Origin: Chionis minor
Taxonomy: Eukaryota; Chordata; Aves; Charadriiformes; Chionididae
Reading direction: 5' to 3'
Assembly: GCA_013398295.1 (NCBI GenBank)
Contig: VZSF01008218.1
Span: 1-64,000, forward strand
Length of the DNA: 64,000 nucleotides
Under the pieces are notes generated by a model. The model was given only the letters and a program-made list of their open reading frames with translations. It had not been told where the DNA came from and did not search any database. Positions 37,901 through 49,848 of this stretch are shown in pieces. The position numbers and the translations under genes are program-made. Within the stretch, counting starts at the first letter, position 1, and every line of letters starts with the position of its first letter.

Positions 37901-40900
37901 CCAAAGAGTGTAATCTTTCCTTGCACTGCGAATCGTCTTTTCCCTTTGCCCTTTTCCCCACTGGGCTAAATTATCAAGGTGTATTTAATCATTTTCATTT
38001 TTTTCCGTAGTTTTCATTTTTGACACTGGGTCTGCATCAAGGACATCACTTAACTTCATTTCAAACTACGGCCACAATGACTGTGTCCATTTCCAGCTAC
38101 CATAAACTAGCCATAAATCAGGAAAAAGTGCCGCGCTGCTTAAAACTGCTGAAATGAGCTTTTGAGCATTATGCTTACAAGAACGTCAGCCTGTCACAGA
38201 GTAAATCAACAAAGTGTCCTTAAACCTTTGTTGCATCAGGGAAATCCTGACTCTATGGCTTGAAGCCCGCTTATTCATTTTACTGCCCTATTTCCTCCCA
38301 TCGCAACGCACACGTGTGATTATTATTTTGTTTGGACACAGCCTCCTGCTTATTTCTGCTTTATTTATGGCTAGTAATTATAGGTTTTATTGCTTTCTCC
38401 TCTTTAGATTTTGTCTGAAAATATTAAATGAAACTTCTGGTGACTTCTAGGCTCTGAAAGGCCACAGATTTACATTAATGCTCTAGGAACCGGGAGTTTA
38501 TTTTACAGTATTACTAGATGCTAATTCTACAGATTTTTACAATTCCCATTCCTGCCTTTCTTGTAATGTTTTATCTCTGCTCTTTGAGGTCAAAGTTCAT
38601 GTGTTGAAAGCAATCATCCCTGGAGATTGCCACTTAATACTGCTGCTGGGTAGTAGTACGACATACACATCAGATCTATTGGTTATATTTGTACTGTTTG
38701 AATTTGGCTGCTGTCATTGTGCTCGTCGTTCATCTCTGAATTACTGTGTCCTGTGAAAAATTTGCATAAGCCCAGTGTATTTCTTATTGTTTGTTATTCA
38801 CTGTCATTGAAAATCACTTTTGTTATGTCCAGCTATTGCTAATTGATCTCTAAGATGATAGTATGTTGAAATTCATTCCCTGACAGCCCCAGTCTTTTGT
38901 AAGAACCTTCTAGGAGCGAGTTCTCCAGTATACTGGTTCTCCAGTATAAGAAGCCAAAAGCTGAGTAGGAGTATGTGGCAGGGTCAAAAATCCTGGATAG
39001 TATTTCCATTGCCAAGCAACAATTTATTCCTGTTTACTTCTGTTTTTGTTTCGTTCCCTCTGACAAAGTAGGGTTGAGAGTAATTTCTTTTTCATCAGTC
39101 ACAGAGTTCATATAGCCAGTTCAGTGCATCCAAACAGATCAGAATTAAAGTTTGCATTTTCATGCTTTACAATGTTCCAATTTCTGCTAAGCTTGTGTTT
39201 CATCTCTGAGTTTGTTTATGAATGATCTGTTTTAGGGATATATTGGCATTCTTGTGATATATATTATTGTCAATTGTTAAGGTTTAAGTAATTTAATCTT
39301 CAAACGTAATTTAATATTAAATTAGATTTAGCAGTGGGATTTTTTTCTTCTTCAGTAGCATAAAAAACACCCCAAACCCTAAAAATTTGATTATGAAACA
39401 TATTCAGAAGAATCTTCAGGTGAAGACCGTTTAGAAACAAGATAGGGAGGCTAGTGCAGTATAATGACAGGTAGTTACTTTAAAGATCCACTCTAATTTA
39501 TAAATTAAACAACCGTTTACTTATACATTAATAATGAATTCGTTCTGTGATCAAAGAGTATCTATTTGAATTTTATGGAATATATCCTAATGGAATCTTC
39601 GTTAACAGCAACGTATTAAGTCCTGGTTTCATGAGTGAAAATTTCAATTTATCCTTAAATGTTGTGCTCTAAGTACTACTTTGGGAACATGTTGTTCTAC
39701 ATGGAGAGAGAAAGAAATGACCTGAAGGTAGTGGCATTCTGATCTGTAGGTGCGGAATGTTAGTTTATCTTAAATCTTTTTAAAGTAGCTGCAACGTATT
39801 TTTACAGGAGGACTACAAGTCAATCTTGACTTTTTGTCTTTTTTTGGAGCGTCTTCTTTTAAGAATCTTTTGCCTGTTCCCTTATCTTTGTCAATTGTCT
39901 TTGTTCAGGTGGATAGGGTTGTCATACAGCCTGCGTAGCAGTGACAAAGTAAATCAGGTGTTAAGTAGGCCATATTAATTTGCATAATCCTTTGGCAAAT
40001 CCTTTTAGGTGCATATTTGTTAATGACTTAGATATAATATGGGGAGAATATGATAGAAAAAGCATGTTAATGGAAGCTTAATATTTCAACTTTTTAAGTT
40101 GTTCACAGCTAATTTTGTTTTAATTATAGATTTACTAGCAAATGTTATATTGACAAACAACTTTTTAAATCTGGTAACATTAAAAATGAAATTTAATAAA
40201 TAATATAATGAATACAGTTACTAAAATATACCAGCAGTACTATCTAAAATGATTAATAGGTTATATCTTAAACTCAGAGAGAATAAACAAACGCTGTATT
40301 GCCTTTACTGAGTTTATATGGGTTTCCTCTGTCTCATAACTGTAGAAAGTTCCTCATGGCTCAAGTCACTGAAATTAAACAAAAAAGCAAACTCCAACAT
40401 CGCTTAAGTTAATTGGAAGGATGCTTTTGTTCCATGTCCTCCTCCCTAAACTGAGGTCTGTCTTTTTCCTTTTTTTTTTTTCTTTACTAGTATATTTTTT
40501 CCTGAGAAGAAATTTAATTGTAATGTTTTCCTAAAAGAGTTATTGAAAGAATTTGCTTCCACAATACGTGTCATGATGAAAAAGGAAAAATATATGAGCA
40601 GCAGTTTAAGAGAATGTCATTTTCTGAAAATGTCTTGTTTGGGCTCAATCTCCAAGCGTAAAAAAAAAAAAAAAGAGACGTGGTACTTACCTAGCAGCAT
40701 TGGGTTTCCAGTTGGTTTTGCTTTACCATATATCGTGGTAATCTTTCATATGGAACCTGAAGTAATCTTGATTTTCCTAGCTGCTTGCCTGTGTTCTAAT
40801 GGCTGTCAGTACTTTGTCAATGCTAGCTATAAATTTTAAAGTAGTATTACGCATGGCTAATTAGATATTTAGAATTGCATTTTAACAATCTGTCAAATGC

Positions 40901-41406
40901 AAAATGCATCACTTGGGCAATATTTTTTTTTTGGTGTTAATCAGCAAATAGCTTTTGCTGTCATTCATACATATCAGTAGTGAGATGATCGGTTAAGTTG
41001 GACTTAACTTCTGAGGAGAAGACAGAGTTGATGTACGCTCACATGCTAGTGAGTAGGACAAGACTATGTTTAATGGTTCTGTATCTGCAGCAGTCTCCTC
41101 CAGTCCTCCTCCTCACGTTTTCCGAGCAGTCACTTCATGGGACCTCAGTGAAGAGTATATCAAAAAAATGTTTCTAGAAAAGATGTAAAAGTCGGGGCCG
41201 ACTTATCTTTGCACAGCCTAGTCTTGCCTGGGCATCTGGTTCTTGACTGGGTTTTTTTGGAAATACCCCTGCCATGATGGCAAAGTCCCATTGTTCTACC
41301 GGTAAGGATACAGTCCTCAAGGACATAGCTGTGCCTGGTTCTTCTCAGGGGTTCAGAAAAAAGAGAAGGGGCCTGTGACACTGCTAGAAGAACATAAAAT
41401 ACTACA
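34969..41406. other. Unique non-coding DNA
   Basis: No gene, RNA or transposon is recognised. Small features are a 16-bp tandem pair at 38921-38952 and short A/T runs (36717-36731, about 40661-40674). Open frames of 60-98 codons carry no domain. Confidence 0.55.
38921..38952. repeat. 16-bp tandem duplication
   Basis: TTCTCCAGTATACTGG is followed at once by TTCTCCAGTATAAGAA. A short slippage duplication. Confidence 0.8.
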
Positions 41407-41838
41407 AATCATAGAATCATAGAATCACTTGGGTTGGAAGAGACCTTCGAGATCATCGAGTCCAACCATAACCTACACTGCCAAAACCTCCCCTAACCCG
41501 TGTCCCTCAGCACCACGTCCACCCGTCTTTTAAATGCCGCCAGGGATGGCGATTCCACCACCTCCCTGGGCAGCCTGCTCCAATGCCTGATAACCCTTTC
41601 GGTAAAGAAGTTTTTCCTAATATCCAACCTAAACCTCCCCTGGCACAACTTGAGGCCATTTCCTCTTGTCCTGTCGCTTGTCACTTGGGAGAAGAGACCG
41701 ACCCCCACCTGGCCACAACCTCCTTTCAGGGAGTTGTAGAGAGTGAGAAGGTCTCCCCTCAACCTTCTCTTCTCCAGGCTAAACAATCCCAGTTCCCTCA
41801 GCCGCTCCTCATAAGACCTGTTCTCCAGACCCCTCAAA
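41407..41838 (-). mobile_element. CR1 LINE, 5'-truncated copy
   Basis: A CR1 element in reverse orientation. The 3' tail at 41407-41424 shows two octamers (ATTCTATG on the minus strand), followed by the typical CR1 3' end. The copy is cut at about 41838, just inside the conserved RGLE word of ORF2, leaving 432 bp. Its 3' UTR differs clearly from those at 11666 and 61717, so it is from another CR1 subfamily. No target-site duplication is evident. Confidence 0.96.
41493..41838 (-). pseudogene. CR1 ORF2 C-terminal fragment, uninterrupted
   Basis: The last 114 or so codons of CR1 ORF2 are open to the natural stop, with [41 protein letters not shown] and [14 protein letters not shown] in the expected order. 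There is no frameshift or internal stop, unlike the copy at 11748. It begins mid-protein because of truncation, has no start codon of its own and lacks the endonuclease and reverse transcriptase core, so it is a non-functional remnant. The intact frame may mean a younger insertion, or chance over such a short length. Confidence 0.9.
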
Positions 41839-44062
41839 TATGAACACTACGGAAAACAAAGGCATACTGATGTTTAATAATACAGCACAAAATACACAAA
41901 CAGTCTGAAGTATTGCTTCTCTATTAGTTTAGGCAGTGAAAGGAATTTGTGTGCTATATCTCCCCTGCCTTCTCTCCTTTTTGGTGGTGTTTTTTTTTTT
42001 TTTTTTTAATTTGCACAGTCTGTGTCAGAGCTCAGGGCTATAGTCCCAATTTTTGATTTGTGTAATTTGTTTTGTGGGTTTAAATTTATCCACTCAAATG
42101 GAGAAAGATGGGGTACTGCTTCTTAATTAAGTAAATTTACACCTGGAATGAATTATTCTTATGTATAAAGAAGGAAGTGAAGCATTCTGAAAGATTGCTT
42201 ATGCTTTTTTAAACAAGCTGTAATTTTACCAAACTGAATAATTAATCAAAACCAGATTGTTCTGCTCACAACAATATCTCCAGAAATGGTGTTTTGTATT
42301 ACATTACCTTACCTCAAAACTGAGTTCTTCAGTGGAATGCAGTTACTGGCTAGAAATAAGTATGGGACTATTTCTAGCGACTACTTGTTTTAATTCTTTA
42401 TAAAGATGGGCATTACCTGTGTTACTTCCAATTAATCTCTGGCATATTTTACTTGAGGCATTGGAACACTAATGAATCTTAAGAGACCTTCAGTAAATTG
42501 ATCCAGTAACGCATCACATCAATAGTTTCTCGTTCCATGTTTTTCTTGTTTTCTGCCAGGACTTTGAGCTCCGTGCTCTTGTTTTCAATATCATCAATAA
42601 AAGGCTGTTACATGGTGTATTATCTTATATTCCTGCACTGAGGGACTTCTGTATCGTGAACGGAGATTTAGCTTCTAGGTCTCTGGAGCAGACACCGTCT
42701 TCCCTTCTGTCTGTATATAGCGATTACGTAGTGAAGACAACACAGTGATGATAATCATATGATCTCATCATATAAGTACCTCATTAAATATAAAAAACGT
42801 GCTCAGAATAGAAAAATATGTGGCACTCTGATGATTTTATCCAGTTTATTCAGTAATATTACTGTAGTTTTAATTACACTTTCATAAGATTGCTAAAGCC
42901 TGAAAAGAAATTAATGGTGTTGCATGTAATATCTAGAACAAATATGTTCTCAACTTGCAAGGAATGAATACTTACCAAAACCCTGTACTTGAACAAGATC
43001 ATATTTCTTGCTCCTCTTTCCTCTTTCTGTTGTCCCCTAATGGACAAAATCAGTTATGCTTATTCAGCTAGGAAGATACCTAAGCGTCCGAGCATATTTT
43101 GCTTATTTTAGGCCTCCTTTGTGTCATAGAAACCAGGGCTTGCAAGTATGGGAATTGAACTTTTGCTACACGCAGTTTAAATAAAAATTTCCTGGCAGAA
43201 TTAATGCCCCTGCCATAGTAAAGCACCCAAATGTGGACAAATGAGAAGAGTAAAGAGCAAAGGAGGAGAATGTTTCACAGGGATGGTAACAAGAAAAATA
43301 TGGTAGTTAAAACTGCAAGTATAGATGTCATTTGATTTTGGTTGGTACCTTAGGGACACAGCCTTGTAAGTTTACCTCATTCTTCAAGAACTTTATTAGT
43401 GTGAATCCTCTGTAGTCATCTTGTAGTTTAGCAATGATGACTACAAGTCAAAGTTGGGATGCTTTTGCTATTGTATAGATAGGAATTAAATATTGGAATA
43501 TAGAATTTAATGGTTTCAGTGTTTTGAATTTTGCATTAACTTTCTTAACTAATTTCAGAAATGCAATCTCGGAAAGATACTAAAGTGTCTTCTTGTTTTT
43601 AAGCGTGTTCCAAAGTCATGCTTTCTTCAGACAAACATCTGTCTACTCTAGCAACAGGGATAGACAGTGAGGGGTAAAGTGTTTTATTATTCTTTGCTAA
43701 ATGGAAAATACTTTGAAATGTTTTTCTCATATACTATTTGAAGATTGTTCCAAATACCATGAGCCATCTATCTCCTAGACTTTGTGTTTGTTTTTTGTTT
43801 TCTTTTTTTTTTTTTCTTTTCTCCTCTCTCTCCAGAAAGAAAAAATGTCTTGAATCAGTCATTAGAAGAGTTCACAACTCATGTCAGACTAGTATAACTC
43901 TCAGGAAAAGGTCTAAAATAAACCAAGCTGACTCTTCGTCAAAAGAAAATGAAAACAACAGCCCTTAAAATGAAAACAACTGTCCTTCAAATTTCCCACC
44001 CTCCCCACATTGTCTTTGATCAGAACCATTAGACCTCCGGTGAGGGTTAAGCTTTGTAACAT
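41839..44062. other. Unique non-coding DNA
   Basis: Nothing recognised except T runs near 41990-42007 and 43804-43815 and a 21-bp tandem pair at 43951-43992. Confidence 0.5.
43951..43992. repeat. 21-bp tandem duplication
   Basis: GAAAACAACAGCCCTTAAAAT is followed by a copy differing at three positions. A short local duplication. Confidence 0.8.
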
Positions 44063-44063
44063 T

Positions 44064-44097
44064 AAAAAAAAAAAAAAANNNNNNNNNNNNNNNNNCC

Positions 44098-44138
<41 letters not shown>

Positions 44139-44160
44139 AGGGGAGGGGGGGGGGGGGGGG
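44064..44160. repeat. Poly-A / gap / poly-A / poly-G tract
   Basis: A run, 17 N (44079-44095), C5TC, 34 A (44103-44136), TAAGGGGA, then 16 G (44145-44160). Apart from one T, 44103-44160 is all purine. The gap and extreme composition make the local sequence unreliable. Translated frames across it are artefacts. Confidence 0.9.
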
Positions 44161-46379
44161 CACAAAGCCAAAAAGCAGCCTAACAATCTGGAGGAAGTAA
44201 TGGTTTTACTTCAGCTTTTAGTTCAAACTGCAAGAAAAACCTGTACGGTGTGGCTCTTTGTCTTGTGCACCTGTGTAGGTGCATGTGAATGGCACTGCTC
44301 TTCTGCGATTGTGCTCTCTGAGCAATGAGGAAATTAATTTTGGTCAATTCTGCCATAAAAGGCTCTTCACCTTTGTAACATTTTGCACTTTGACATCTTG
44401 TTCCTCGGTTGTGGTAGGGCCTTAACTCCATCAGAACTTTGAGGGGAATCTTCCTTCCTTCCTTTCACAGAGTTCCCCGCCTAAAAAGAAATATTTATCA
44501 GTTTGTGAATCACATGGCTTTGTTAGATTGTAAGTTAGAACAATGAACAATAAAGAAACTCGGTAAGCAAACCAAATAAAATTAGATTAAGTTTGTCTAC
44601 TTATTTCTCCCCATGCCCATCACATTCTTTGGAGCGCGTCCTCTCCTTCGGGCTTGTTCCTTGTCACAACTTGTCTTTTTAGATTCTGGCGAATCCATAC
44701 ATCGAAAGCCTCTGGACAACTTGAGGGCTGGTCGGGAACTTGTTTTCTGTCACCTTTAAGGCCTGGCTAGTCTTCTCAGTGATCTGCCAGTCGTCTTCTG
44801 TGTCAGATTCCCCGATGGCTGAACTTCCCCCTGTCCTATAGGTCTAACCTGCATTCCAGGAACTTATCCAGCTATTCCATCTTGAATAAGCTCAGTTGCC
44901 CATAGCGCTAGTGGTCACCTCCCCTCCAAATCCAGAGGGATACAGTGAGGACTAAGAGGCCTTCTTCACTGTTGCTCTGTAACACCTCTGTAATTTCTAA
45001 ATACAGTGTGAAGAGTTTTCGACTTCCAAGCTCACCAAATAGTTTTGGTGTCACCCAACCCTCTCCAGATGTTTTCTACCATGACTTCCCGTTCTACCAC
45101 AGGTACAAATAGTTTTAAAGTTGGAGTTCTCTTGGTATAATTAAGAGTACTTTTTCTTCCATTTCTGACCAGCAGTGCTTGGTCTGAACGGCTCTACCAC
45201 AATTGTACGTTAAGTTATTCTGTAAGGCCCACCTATTTACTCAACCTCTTTGCAGTGAGGAGAATAATGGGGAGGTGATATTTGCAGATTGGTTTAGCTG
45301 GCTCTTTCTTCAGCATTTTTTTCCCAGTTGGAATTGTATGATGGGGAATTTCTGCTTTTTTGTGTTCGTTACACCATTCGTTATTAACCTTTCAAAGATT
45401 TCTACAGCTGATTCATTATATATTAATGAAAGATATAATATTTATATCTTTATTTTGATGAAGACAGACTAATTGTAATACAAATTAAAAAAAAAAAAAA
45501 AAAAAAAGGTCAAAAAACCACCGCTGTCAAACCATTTTGTCCATGCTGTTACTTAGGGTCATTGCCTACCCCTAATAAAAGTGAACCATCTACATAGAGG
45601 CAAAAGCGACTCCATATTTTAATTAATACTCTAAAAAGGCTATTTCATCTCATAGTTAGCTGTGACTCATATATATTTGCTTTCACTTCAGGAAGACTGT
45701 GTGTATGGGGGAAGAGGGTGAGAGAAGGTTAAAATAAAAATTATGAAGTACTTACAAATGTGCATGTTCTCATGCAGACCAGTTTTATGTCCGTAATAAC
45801 CCAAAGTAAGTAGCTGTATTCATGCCTCTGTCAATCTGCCCACTTTGATTTGTACAGAGGGCATAGTTCTAAATTTTCTCTCGCACTGCGCTGCTGACAA
45901 TGTTTTAAGTGATGTGAAGACACCTTGGAAAGAATAACTTTCATTCATTGTTCGGGGCGAGAAAACATCCAATTATCTCCACCCACTAATTATGACTACC
46001 TTCTATGTTTCTGTGTGTATATGATAAATACACATGCGAAAAGCACTTTTAGAAGCTCGAAAACAAGGTAATTTTAAAAGTAAGCCTAATTGACACTGTT
46101 TTACTGACTATAGTTCTCAGCTTTGGTAACGAGCCATTTTTTTCCCCCAACAACAATTTTGTATCCTTCTAAGCATGGTTCACGTTTAAATACAGTGTTT
46201 TAGAGGAAAACTTGCATATTTTTAAGGAGGAAATTTCATATTCCTGTGAAGCTTCTGTAATTGTATGAAGTTTATTTCTGTTCCCAGATGTCAGCAATCA
46301 AAATCTACATAATATATTTTGTGTAAATCTGTTGGCAGCTGCTCTCCAGTCAGGTTCCTCAAGATATTAGCCTGTCTTT
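44161..46379. other. Non-coding DNA, partly richer in C
   Basis: No gene recognised. 44600-45120 is noticeably richer in C and T than its surroundings and could be a decayed unknown repeat, but no family signature is seen. An A run lies at 45487-45507. Confidence 0.45.
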
Positions 46380-46890
46380 GAGTTTATGACAAAGTTAAAA
46401 ATTATTCATTAAACTGACCTGCAGTATATTCAGTAACTGTAAAATTGCCTTGCAGTTCTATTTGGTTTGTAGATGTGATCACGAGTAAATTTTTAACTTA
46501 ATTAATTGGCCGTTTCTGTTGACAAGAAATTTATGTGGTAATAATTTGCTCGAAATAGATGCCGACTGTAGGAAATGAGATATCCATCATAGGCTTGTGT
46601 TCCACCAGCTGCACAGTGGCTATTATGAAAGTATTTCAGGCTGCGACGACCCCACTGTTTGTGCAGTCAGGATTATATATACCCACGATCCATTGCCTGC
46701 CTGAGAGGCGCTCATGGAGGTCTATGATAACAAAGACTTTGTGATTTATGGCTTGCTGTGAAAGCAGAGCTTGATGAGATTAAACAATTTCATAGCACAA
46801 GTGTTTCTTAAGACCTGATTTGTAGTTGCAAGCTGATGGTAAATCACATTTATATATCTGAAAGCATGCTCAGCAGAGGAGTGCAATTAC
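46380..46890. promoter_or_regulatory. Candidate conserved non-coding element
   Basis: About 500 bp without simple repeats, holding TAATTAATT (46499-46507), an E-box CAGCTG (46606-46611) and GATAA next to ACAAAG (46726-46735). A 61-codon open frame (46559-46744) lies inside but has no known domain. Enhancer-like by word content; not tested. Confidence 0.28.
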
Positions 46891-49848
46891 AGTTTAAGAC
46901 AGCTACTTTTTATTTAATTTTTATCCTGGTTTTGTCTCTTTTATATCCCCTTCGTCTGCAAACCATTCACCTTCACAAGTCCTTTCTTGGTTAGAAGGCC
47001 AGAGACTGAAGTCACTGATGTTCTTCCTTTCTCATGTGCACTCTTACTAAAAAAAAGAAAAAGAAAAGAAATATCTTTGAGTCTTTTCGGAGTAGCTTTT
47101 ACTGGCTCATCTTGGCTGAACTGGGTTATTGGGTTCAGCTACGGGTCTTGATTTGCTGTCGTGTTCAAAATCAAGCGCATTTATAGGCAATTTCTACTCA
47201 CACAGATACGTTTAAATTTGAAATGCAATGATTAAAATATAGAAAAGTAAAAGAAACCACTCTTAGTTTCTTGCACTTTGTATTTTATATCTAATAATCT
47301 TTAGATTCCTTTTTTTGTTATACACAATAGAAAGCAAGACTATTTCTGCTAATATCAACCTGCTTTGGGTTTGGATAGATATTGGCATTCTCGGTGACAT
47401 CTTTGCTGTGCTTCATAAGCAGCTCCTGCTAAATATCGCAGCAAAGCTGTTTGCATCAATATTAAACAATGATTTGTGGGACTGAGTGCTTCAAAAACAG
47501 AATCAAATGCTTATGATACACTTGGCTTAGATGGATATGCTTATTGCTCTTTTGACTCCAGATCAGGTTGGAGTCCAACGTGAAATCCCCAATAAAACTG
47601 AATGGTTTCAGCTGTTGCTACAGCTACTTTCATGTTGGTGAACACATTAAAAGGAGAAAAGTAGAATATGCTGTGGAGTGAGTTATCATTCAAGCTCTTT
47701 CTCCGTTTGCTGCTATAATAGAAGACCTAGTTTCTCAATATGCCCAACATCTCCTGTGGGGCTGTGAGCAGCTCCTCGGCTCCCATCTGTTCTCCCCAAA
47801 GGCTCTCATCATCTCTAGTCAGCAGACCAAGGTTAGTTTTGTATTGAGAGAGGTGGTGAAGAGTTTTTCATAATGCGCTTTTCTACATTCTGCAATCTTT
47901 TGTTTATGCATCACAATCCACGGAATAAATTTCCGTGCCACAAATAAGAACAATAATCCTATTACAGGATCAAATAGAGGCGAAGGTGGAATTTCAGGAG
48001 GGTATTATTCTGTAAGTTGCTTCGTAATAAGTCAACGCTAAAACCTTGTAAGGCTCCTGAGAAGTAAATGCATGCTTTTCCAGATATTTAGATGTTAGAA
48101 ATCGTAACGATGAGAAGTATAACAAATAACCCTATTGGTTTTGCGGTCAGTTTTTCACACCTGTTTCTCATCATAGACAGTCCACTCGGAGTTAGCTGTT
48201 GGAATGATAGAAATTGAGATGTCTTTGCCATAGCATGTAGCAAGTGTTCACGGGGGACTAAGTTTAAAAAAAAAAAAAAAAAAAAAAAAACAAGCAGGGT
48301 TTTTTTTANTTTAAACCACAACGTAAAAATTTGAGAAAGTAAAACCTCATGGCATTGCTGTTAGACCAATGCCTGTTTTGCCTACGCAGTGACTGAGATT
48401 ACTAATCCATTTTGCCCCAGATGATGATAAATTTCCTCTAAATAAGACAGGAGAGTCGGCAAAGTAGGATTGACAATAAACTGTACATTTGAGCTATAGA
48501 AAAAACCCACAGTTTTGTAGGGAAAAAGACTGTCAACTTGCCACCATTGCTATTTTTTATCAGGTACTAAGTACCAGATTCTACCTTCTCTCTTTAATGA
48601 ATGGGGGAAAGATGGGAAAAGCTATTTCCCTTGCCTCTTGCAACCGAGGTGAATTACCAGCCCTCTTGCTAGTCATCCCTGCCAAGTTCCCCCGCAGGGT
48701 TACTTTTCCCAGAGGAAGGTAGTGTCCCAGAATGTGCTCTAAGGGTTTGGAGAGCTGATGTGAATGATACTCTGCAAGGTGGAGTTAAAGAAAGGAAAAG
48801 GAATGCTTGGCTTCTGCTGACATTAGGCAGATGGGTTCCTTCAGGCTCTACAACACATCTGCAATTGAGATGATCTCTTTATTACCAGGTCTGACTCCCC
48901 TCTTTCATTTTGTGCTTACAGAAAACATGCCATGAAAAGGCTGCTCAGCGCTGCACATATTTGTTACCTACTGGAAAAAAGTTTTATCCTCTTAAACGTA
49001 GGCTTCCACTTCCAGCTAGCCTTTTCAAAGGACCTGACATAATAAAAAATACACTCAATGTGCATTCAGTCCTGTAGAAGTTGAATTTTGGCAGGAAGTT
49101 GGTGGCTTAGGACAGTGAAATTTTAATTTTTTGGATATAGGCGTTAGTGTTTCCTTGATTAGGGTTGTCACAGATTGTGGTATCGCACAACTGTGCTTTC
49201 TGAAGAAAACTCGTTGTGGGGGGATGTTTGGGGGCTTTTTTGCTTTTGTGTCTGTTTTTATTATTAAAATGTCTGCCAAGAAGTGTGGCCAAAAGTACAC
49301 GATGATCTGTTTGGACCTTTTTCTGGTGATTGGTGGTGGTGGTCCTAGATTGAATCTCTGAATTATTTACTTGTACAGTTTTTAAAGCCACACTTACAAT
49401 GTTATTCTCAGTCATTAGTATTAAGACAAAGCATTGCAGGTGAAATGCTGCATGCAGGTGCGGTGTCGCAAGTGACAACAGAAGTCTTTCCAGGACCTTA
49501 TTGGTGAGCATTAGTATAAACACAATTTGCAGAATGGGCTGTAATAATATGGTTCCAATATAATTTTGAGCTTCAAAATATATTCCATTTGGCAAATCTT
49601 ATCTATATATCTCATATTAAAAAATCTATATATTTCTAATCTATTTTAAAAAAAATATAATTTTAAAAATCTATATAAAATTTCTTGTGCCTCAATTTCT
49701 TTGGCTGTAAGAAAGACTTAAGAAATGGTTATTTGTGAAAAATTCTTTCTGGATTTTTTATCATCTCCACATGTTGAAATATTTTTTTTTTAATTTCTTT
49801 TTTATGTGTTGGTTTTCTTTGTTCTTCTTCCTTTCGCTTTCTCTTTTC
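46891..49848. other. Unique non-coding DNA
   Basis: No gene recognised. It contains an A run of 25 at 48266-48290, one ambiguous base at 48309 and an AT-rich part at 49600-49690 with a repeated AAAAATCTATATA word. The 162-codon minus-strand frame at 49107-49595 is the longest outside known repeats, but has no domain and is of a length expected by chance. Confidence 0.5.

Noticed and set aside
41407..41424. Octamer repeats considered as a possible CRISPR or satellite
   Set aside because: They are the standard CR1 3' tail; no spacers or array exist anywhere in the window.
41500..41843. Plus-strand open frames over the second CR1
   Set aside because: Shadows of the minus-strand ORF2 fragment.
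43913..44186. Minus-strand frames with poly-F and unknown residues
   Set aside because: They translate homopolymers and the N gap.
49107..49595. 162-codon minus-strand open frame, the longest outside repeats
   Set aside because: No domain, rich in N, T and K from composition, no exon context. By a rough estimate about one frame of this length is expected by chance in six frames of 64 kb AT-rich DNA.
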